A stretch of DNA of 64,000 nt from assembly GCA_949130495.1 (NCBI GenBank), contig OX422208.1:396140561-396204560 (forward strand), written 5' to 3'. Below, in pieces: positions 58,656 through 64,000 of this stretch (the first letter of the stretch is position 1; each line of letters starts with the position of its first letter). The notes under the pieces were generated by a model. That model had not been told where the DNA came from. It saw nothing but the letters and a program-made list of their open reading frames with translations, and did no database searches. The translations under genes and the position numbers were made by a program. This stretch comes from Sambucus nigra (lineage: Eukaryota > Streptophyta > Magnoliopsida > Dipsacales > Adoxaceae).

Positions 58656-59023
58656 GGCTCCTGTGCACACTAAGTTTTACATCATTTTCTTAAAATAGTA
58701 AAAAAAATAATTTTTGAGCAGATTTGTTTGTGTGAAATTTAAACATTTCAAGGGACCCTTATAAAAAAATCCGCTCAAAAAAATGTCTTTTGCAATTATA
58801 AAAAAAATCGGTCAAACCTTCGGTGCTTTAAAGCACTTTAAAAGCTGTGAAAGTTTGACCGATTTTTTAAAATAGCAAGAAAAGGCTTTTTGAGCTTATT
58901 TTTTTTATAGTCCTTGAAATGTTTAAATATCACATAAAATATCAACTCAAAAATATTTTTTTTAATATTTAAAAAAAATAGGTGTGTGTCAGCACATGTG
59001 CAAACTTAGTGTGCACATGAGCC
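58656..59023. mobile_element. Foldback MITE
   Basis: GGCTCCTGTGCACACTAAG (58656) is inverted at CTTAGTGTGCACATGAGCC (59005-59023). The inner arms also pair, for example GGTCAAAC near 58812 with GTTTGACC near 58854 and AAATTTAAACATTTCAAGG with CCTTGAAATGTTTAAATAT. So nearly the whole 368 bases fold on themselves around a centre at about 58830. It has no coding capacity. The family is not assigned. Confidence 0.75.

Positions 59024-59030
<7 letters not shown>

Positions 59031-59109
<79 letters not shown>
59031..59109. repeat. (CT)n and (AT)n microsatellite
   Basis: A CT run followed by about 25 AT units lies between the MITE and a Helitron 3' end. Confidence 0.9.
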
Positions 59110-59112
<3 letters not shown>

Positions 59113-59118
59113 TAATGT

Positions 59119-59147
59119 CCACGCATCGCGTGGGTTAAAAAACTAGT
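59119..59147 (+). mobile_element. Helitron 3' terminus
   Basis: Hairpin CCACGC-ATC-GCGTGG (59119-59133), then a short A-rich spacer and CTAGT (59143-59147), with host T after it. This matches the Helitron 3' rule. The 5' end was not located; it must lie to the left. Confidence 0.6.
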
Positions 59148-59467
59148 TCAAAACTGAATTTTGCTCACTATTTTATTTTAAATCACACCATTATAACATA
59201 TATAATTATTTACAATTTCATATGACAAAATTCACCTCTAAATAGATCTATTTCACCACTTTGGGCTTCGTTACTTAAACCTTAATTAAGATTAACAAGT
59301 TTTAGGCATTTTGATAACTATTTTACATCATATTTCCTTTATCCAATAATCATATTGTGTATAAATCTCATACATATATGCATGAGAAAAATAAACTAAT
59401 ATATGATTTAGAAGTCCTTTAACATATTTTTATGTTAAAATAATAATTTCACAACACATAACAATAC
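59148..59467. other. Unassigned AT-rich intronic sequence
   Basis: No ORF, repeat boundary or motif is visible. Confidence 0.5.
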
Positions 59468-59472
59468 GTAAT

Positions 59473-60625
59473 TGTAAGGAGAAATTTTCAATCGAGTCTT
59501 ATGTATGTATTGGCTTATTCTATTGGTAAAAACACATAGGTTAGAATTATCATATATCTGTTACTCAATCCTATGAATCGAGACACGCAAGGGACTACAC
59601 TTGGTACTATATGATTGGACGTAGTTTCTTGAGATTGAAAGTATATGATATTTTATGATCAAAATATTCATAATTGTATTTGGATAATTTTTTCCGAGGC
59701 TATTTATCATTCAAAATATTTTTAACAAATAATAATTTTTTATTTTAGTTGTTCTAACGAGATGGCATTCTCGTTCTAACGAGAATCCATTCTCATTCGA
59801 ATGAGGAATTAAACGACAACTCATTTTCTTTCTATCGTGCTTCAAACGAACTTTAAACGAGTTACCTCTGTTTATCAATAGTCAACTCGTTGGAAGGGTG
59901 TTTGAACGGTCTCTGACCTTATTCCAACGAGGTATACAAAGTCGTTCGAACGACTGCATTTTCGTTCAAACGAACTCCACGTTTTTCAATAAAATGGTTT
60001 TTGACTTTTTCAAAAACAACTTTCTTAAAAATAAGTTTCCCATCCATATTTTATAGCCTCCTTTTGCAGAAAAACGCTTTTGAGCATCTCAGATTTAAAA
60101 ACGCTTTCTAAATCTAAATCCAAATACAAGATTGTTTATCTTGATCATTGTTCAAGACCAAATCCAAACTTTTCATTATATATTTTCGGTGTGGTGGATT
60201 CCACACAAATGGGTGACGATTGAGGCTATCGGAGGAGTCTGAGGCATGAAGATGCTGTGAAGCTAACGCTGGATTGCACGATGCTATAAGAGAAGGTGCT
60301 AAGACATTCATCAGCATAGGCTTGAGGAGTCAATTGTTATAAGTCATTTGTGTCTTTTTGTAAAACCTTCTTTATAGTGATTTTGTCTAGGCCTAGTCAT
60401 CCAAAGTTTTTTCCAGTTGGATTTTCCTCGTACATCATCGTCTCTCGTGTGATTGCGCTTATTGATCATTACCTGATTTATCTTGTATACCAACTTAGTA
60501 ATTAAGTTAATCGAGATTAAAATTGGTAATAATTTAACACGCATGTTCAGAATAGCTTAGACAATTATTTGACATTTTGAAATCTTGTTAATTAATTGAT
60601 TCGTTAATCGAAAGTCGGACTTTCA
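59473..60625 (+). mobile_element. Solo LTR of the F family
   Basis: It starts TGTAAGGAGAAA and ends GTCGGACTTTCA. The perfect TSD GTAAT lies at 59468-59472 and 60626-60630. The first 880 or so bases are homologous to the truncated LTR at 33464-34357. A TATA candidate TTTTATAGCC lies at 60049-60058. Clustered TTCTAACGAGA, TTCGAACGAC and CCAACGAGG words occur at 59755-59965. Confidence 0.8.
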
Positions 60626-60630
60626 GTAAT

Positions 60631-61191
60631 TAATCCAAAATTAACAAAATATGTCGTATCCATATTGATTTTTTCATAACCAAAGTTGTGTCATATTGTG
60701 CAATAAGAGTTCCTTGACCAAATAGTTATTCGCAGTTATTTTATTTTTATTTTTTTGGATAACGTGAGAACTTCCTAAGAACGGGCCACTTTGTGACCAA
60801 ACCCACATTATCAAACTCACTGATCAAATTTTACACTCGCTCCAAAGTGTCCCAATCAGTTTATGTCAAGAACTTGATACTGGCGGTGAGTATCATTCCC
60901 AGTAGCTATTTCATTTCACCAATTGAGAAAGACCCTCCATTACCAGCACCTTATGCTCCTGAGAATAGCCCCAGGACTCGAACTGATGACCTCAATGACA
61001 TTGCCAAGAAACTCAACGAGTTGAACTTTCACCGGGTTTTTATTTACCGTTATTAGAACATGCAAATTCTTCTTTCCCTTTTAGCATTCATTTGGACAAG
61101 AACTTTTATTTGAGGTTAAAAGCCTACAAAACCAAAGGATTTGGAACTTTGGGTTGTGACCCTAGTGAGCCCTAAGCAGTAGTTAGTTAGT
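60631..61191. other. Upstream region of the PPR gene
   Basis: No clear TATA box was found. An open frame at 60793-61056 (87 codons) contains NSPRTRTDDLNDIAKKLNEL, but I recognise no domain and there is no neighbouring exon. It may be a remnant. The promoter of the PPR gene presumably lies here. Confidence 0.4.
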
Positions 61192-62739
61192 ATGACCGGT
61201 AACTACCTTAACTACCTAAAATCCTACCTTCCACACTCTCTCCAAATCAAAAGAAAACTTCTGCTGACATTACCTTTCCTACACCTCAATCTTTGTTCTT
61301 CCTTTTCTTCACACATACCCACTAAGCCTGCAACCCCAAATGATAATAAATCTTCAAAAAAGGAGCAAACTATTCTCTCTCTTTTCAAGCAGTGTTCCAC
61401 CATGAGAGATGTAGAGCAAATCCATGCCCATCTCATCCGAACCGGCTTTGATCAAAACCTCTATATTGTTGCCAAAATTATTGGGTTTTGCGCTGTATCC
61501 CACCGTGGTTCAATGGATTACGCTGTCTCTGTTTTTGAAAATATTGAAAACCCAGATGGGTTTCTTTGGAATACGATGATTAGGGGATTTGGGAGGACAA
61601 GTCAAATTGAACAAGTTTTTGGTTACTACAAGATAATGCAAGAAAAGGGAGAGGCAGCAGACAACTTCACATTCTCTTTCTTGATCAAAGTTAGTGGGAA
61701 ATTAGGATTAGTTATGTTAGGAAAACAGTTACACTCAAATACTCTCAAGTATGGCCTTGAGGGACATGTCTTTGTGAAAAACACTCTGATTCATATGTAT
61801 GGTATGTTTAAGGACATTGTAACTGCACACCAGTTGTTTGAAGAAATACCCAGGCCAGAGTTGGTTGCTTGGAACACCATCATTGATTGCCATGTCTATT
61901 GTAGAAATTTCAGACAGGCACTTGAGATGTTTTTGCGAATGAGGCAAAGTGGAATAGATCCTGATGAGGCTACATTGGTTGTTACCCTCTCAGCATGTTC
62001 TTCGTTGGGCGCATTGGATTTGGGGAGATGGGTGCATTCCTGTATTGAAAACACTAGATTTGGCAGCAGCGTGTCGGTTTCAAATTCACTAATAGACATG
62101 TATGCAAAGTGTGGAGTGGTTGAAGAAGCGTACACTACATTCAGTAAAATGAATGATAGGAACGTAGTTACTTGGAATTCAATGATCATGGGGTTAGCAG
62201 CGCATGGTCATGTGGACAGAGCTCTAGAACTCTTCTCAAGGATGTTAGTAGAAAAGCTTGGCTTACCTAATGATGTTACTTTCCTAGGGGTATTGTGTGC
62301 GTGTAGTCACCGAGGGATGGTTGAAGAAGGAAGAAAGTTTTTCAATAGCATGAGAAAAGACTACCATATCCAGCCAACAATAAAGCATTATGGGTGCATG
62401 GTAGATATTCTGGGTCGAGCTGGGTTAGTTGAGGAGGCTTACGAATTAGTGTTAAGCATGCCGATGAAATGCAATGCCATTGTGTGGAGGACGTTGTTGG
62501 GTGCTTGTCGGGTGCATGGCAATGTCGAGCTAGGAGAGCAGGTAAGAAGGGAGCTTTTGAAGTTGGAACCGGATCATAGCAGCGACTATGTTCTTCTTTC
62601 AAACATGTATGCAAGTGTGGGCCAGTGGAATGATGTGGTTAACGTGAGAAGATCGATGAGAGATAGAGGAGTCCAAAAACCAACTCCTGGTAATAGCTTC
62701 ATCGGCATTCCACCTAGAATAGAAGGATATGCATTTTAG
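61192..62739 (+). CDS. PLS-class pentatricopeptide repeat protein, E subgroup
   Basis: This is an intact intronless gene of 515 codons. PPR proteins bind organelle RNA, and E-type members usually guide C-to-U editing in mitochondria or chloroplasts. The N-terminus (residues 1-50) is basic and hydroxylated with no acidic residue, as in an organelle transit peptide. Repeats run from about residue 65 to 430: VEQIHAHLIRTGF (74-86), FLWNTMIRGF (124-133), a LGKQLHS block (176-182), AWNTIID (226-232), LGRWVHSCI (277-285), TWNSMIMGLAAHG (327-339) and CMVDILGRAGLVEEA (402-416). A C-terminal E-type region covers about 430-505 (IVWRTLLGACRVHGNVELGE, DYVLLSNMYASVGQWNDVVN). The protein ends soon after (PPRIEGYAF) with no E+ or DYW domain, so if it edits it would need a DYW partner. 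It lies antisense inside the GH9 intron. Its RNA target and ortholog are not assigned. Confidence 0.95.
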   Translation: MTGNYLNYLKSYLPHSLQIKRKLLLTLPFLHLNLCSSFSSHIPTKPATPNDNKSSKKEQTILSLFKQCSTMRDVEQIHAHLIRTGFDQNLYIVAKIIGFCAVSHRGSMDYAVSVFENIENPDGFLWNTMIRGFGRTSQIEQVFGYYKIMQEKGEAADNFTFSFLIKVSGKLGLVMLGKQLHSNTLKYGLEGHVFVKNTLIHMYGMFKDIVTAHQLFEEIPRPELVAWNTIIDCHVYCRNFRQALEMFLRMRQSGIDPDEATLVVTLSACSSLGALDLGRWVHSCIENTRFGSSVSVSNSLIDMYAKCGVVEEAYTTFSKMNDRNVVTWNSMIMGLAAHGHVDRALELFSRMLVEKLGLPNDVTFLGVLCACSHRGMVEEGRKFFNSMRKDYHIQPTIKHYGCMVDILGRAGLVEEAYELVLSMPMKCNAIVWRTLLGACRVHGNVELGEQVRRELLKLEPDHSSDYVLLSNMYASVGQWNDVVNVRRSMRDRGVQKPTPGNSFIGIPPRIEGYAF

Positions 62740-63504
62740 GATGTGTATGATTGACATTACATTTCTTTTTATATGGAAAATACATCATTTTACTCATGTT
62801 TCATTTATATGGTCTTTGATTGAAAAAATATTTTACGAGAGAAATTGCTTAAATGTGACACGTGCTCCATATTTTCCTATTCTTTACACACAATATTTCT
62901 TCCACCCCAATTCAAGAATCCCTATATGACTTTCGTGTCTATTAATTAATGGCAAATTTAAGAGACATAAGATATATTAGCTACCATGATATTTGGTCCA
63001 TTGATGTTTGACTAAAAAAGAGAGGACTCTTAATTCGGGATAACCCAAAATAAAATATTGGACTTTTAATTCGGGACAAAAGAAGGTTAGGAAGTTTGTC
63101 TTTACCCACCCCAAAGAAATAATTTCCATTCCATGGAACACCACAAGACGTAAGAGAACATCTCATCAAGACACTCCTTTTTTTTTCAATTTGTTTTCAA
63201 CTTCTCACTAAAATGAATTGATTTTTTATTTTTTATTTTATTTTATTTATTTTTATATCAAGTTTTTAATCAAACACCCCCTAGATTATCCACAAGCACA
63301 TAGGATTATCAAGTCTGATTGAGGATATTAACATTTTATAGGACTACTAACTGTGGTTGGACCTTCTCCCAACAGATGTGGTTGAACGTTATAAGGGCAC
63401 AGAACAAAAGACCTTCTATAATTACAGCAACAGAACTAGAAGTAATGTCTCTTACCAATTGACATTATTAGCTTAAGATAGAATACACACACACATACAC
63501 ATGT

Positions 63505-63537
<33 letters not shown>

Positions 63538-63719
63538 TGTGAGACAACCAAAACCAGAAAAATATGTCAACTAAAAATGTTTTTTATGTGTCATTTACAA
63601 AAAAATAAAATAAAAAAGATATTTCTATTTAAGGTATAAATTATATTATATCTTTTTTGTTAAAACAACAAGAAGAAAAACATGTAATTTTATCAAATGC
63701 CACTTAAGGTGTTACAAAC
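62740..63719. other. PPR 3' flank and donor-side part of the GH9 intron
   Basis: No further gene is visible. A pair of direct repeats AATTCGGGA(T/C)AA..AAAA lies near 63032 and 63069. (CA)n is at 63485-63537. No clear polyadenylation motif was identified. Confidence 0.5.
63485..63537. repeat. (CA)n microsatellite
   Basis: Interrupted CA repeats within the GH9 intron. Confidence 0.9.
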
Positions 63720-63886
63720 CTGTGATTTTGCAAAGGCTTTGATTTGAGAGGTGGGGATTTTCACAGAACCACATTGCACCCCTTTAATATGAGCTGCATT
63801 TAGGATCTTCGAGTAGATTAGGAATACCATGGATGCACTTGTAACGTACTGTAAGTTAGTGCTATCTCTAGTGTATAGAAGCCCAC
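63720..63886 (-). CDS. GH9 endo-1,4-beta-glucanase, penultimate exon
   Basis: A 167-base exon with acceptor TTGCAG/GTGGGC (63887-63889) and donor CACAG/GTTTGT (63719-63718). It reads, after a split glycine codon, GLLYTRDSTNLQYVTSASMV, then a helix ending SKILNAAHIKGVQCGSVKIP and TSQIKAFAKSQ. This is the GH9 block that precedes VDYILG..NP in plant endoglucanases. Phase is 1 at the acceptor and 0 at the donor, and it fits exactly onto the exon at 39177-38797. No stop is present. Upstream exons, including the catalytic aspartates of the N-terminal half, lie beyond the right edge of the window. Confidence 0.9.
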
Positions 63887-63889
63887 CTG

Positions 63890-64000
63890 CAAGTAAAATA
63901 CTATCTCAAATCTATTTCCTCTATATACTAATCATCACAAAAATAAATTATAACATATTTTCCCTCTCTTTCACGTTTTTCTCTGTAATTTCCATATCAA
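63890..64000 (-). other. Upstream GH9 intron, partial
   Basis: AT-rich sequence before the acceptor at 63887-63889. No further exon is visible before the window ends. Confidence 0.6.

Larger units (their letters stand above)
39178..63719 (-). other. Giant intron of the GH9 gene (about 24.5 kb)
   Basis: The donor is TCACAG/GTTTGT (exon end 63720) and the acceptor TTTTTCAG/GTGG (exon start 39177). The two exons encode adjacent parts of one domain with no gap or overlap (AFAKSQ then VDYILG). The intron is filled with a MITE, Helitrons, element D, solo LTRs and an intact PPR gene on the opposite strand. No alternative terminal exon is visible nearer to 63720. That the two exons are spliced together is an inference. 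Confidence 0.75.

Noticed and set aside
60793..61056. 87-codon open frame before the PPR gene
   Set aside because: No domain was recognised and there is no second exon. It may be repeat-derived, so it is not called as a gene.

Overview
This is nuclear DNA of a flowering plant, probably a eudicot, from an intron-rich and repeat-rich part of the genome. The evidence is AT-rich sequence, canonical GT-AG splice sites, an intronless plant-type pentatricopeptide repeat (PPR) gene, exons of a plant GH9 endo-1,4-beta-glucanase, and many plant transposon lineages (Tat, Tekay-like and Athila-like Ty3/gypsy, Ty1/copia, Helitrons, MITEs). I see no bacterial, organellar or viral genome features and no tRNA or rRNA gene.

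Only two host genes are supported. (1) A GH9 endoglucanase on the minus strand. One exon is at 63720-63886 and the terminal exon is at 38797-39177. Earlier exons lie beyond the right edge. The two exons join in frame, with intact donor and acceptor, in the middle of the GH9 catalytic domain, so the intron between them would be about 24.5 kb. (2) An intact 515-codon PPR gene on the plus strand (61192-62739), nested inside that intron in the opposite orientation.

Layout, left to right. 1-3277: left-truncated Tat-type gypsy element A (minus), with decayed gag-protease and a 5' LTR. 3651-14671: complete but dead Tat-type gypsy element B (plus), with target site duplication (TSD) ATTAG, decayed gag, protease, RT, two RNase H domains and integrase, then a long decayed antisense ORF before the 3' LTR. 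14672-27720: a decayed Ty1/copia element (minus), split between its gag knuckle and its protease by element C (17104-27291, minus). C has 3.3-kb LTRs, an intact tRNA-iMet primer site and a non-coding interior. 27721-35715: old low-complexity sequence, the 3' end of a possible Athila-like element F with its LTR, and an LTR-like piece G with a tandem repeat. 35716-38606: Helitron termini, one copy apparently carrying exon-like captured gene pieces.

38797-63886 is the GH9 locus. Its giant intron holds a tandem duplication, a Tourist-like MITE, a Helitron whose 3' hairpin was split by element D (43538-55170), solo LTR E (55188-57830) at that Helitron's terminus, a foldback MITE, another Helitron end, a solo LTR of the F family (59473-60625) and the PPR gene. 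D also carries a nested solo LTR (46577-48948) in its 5' LTR.

The strongest unexplained structure lies in the long Tekay-like LTRs (C, D, E). They share an apparent LTR-internal intron, donor AGG(T/C)AAGTGTTTA and acceptor TTAG. Each family has a different self-complementary motif array inside it: CGAATCGATTCG in D, CGTTCGAACG in E, CGGTCCG in C. C and D also have homologous non-coding interiors like those of LARDs. All coordinates, alignments and domain calls were made by eye.
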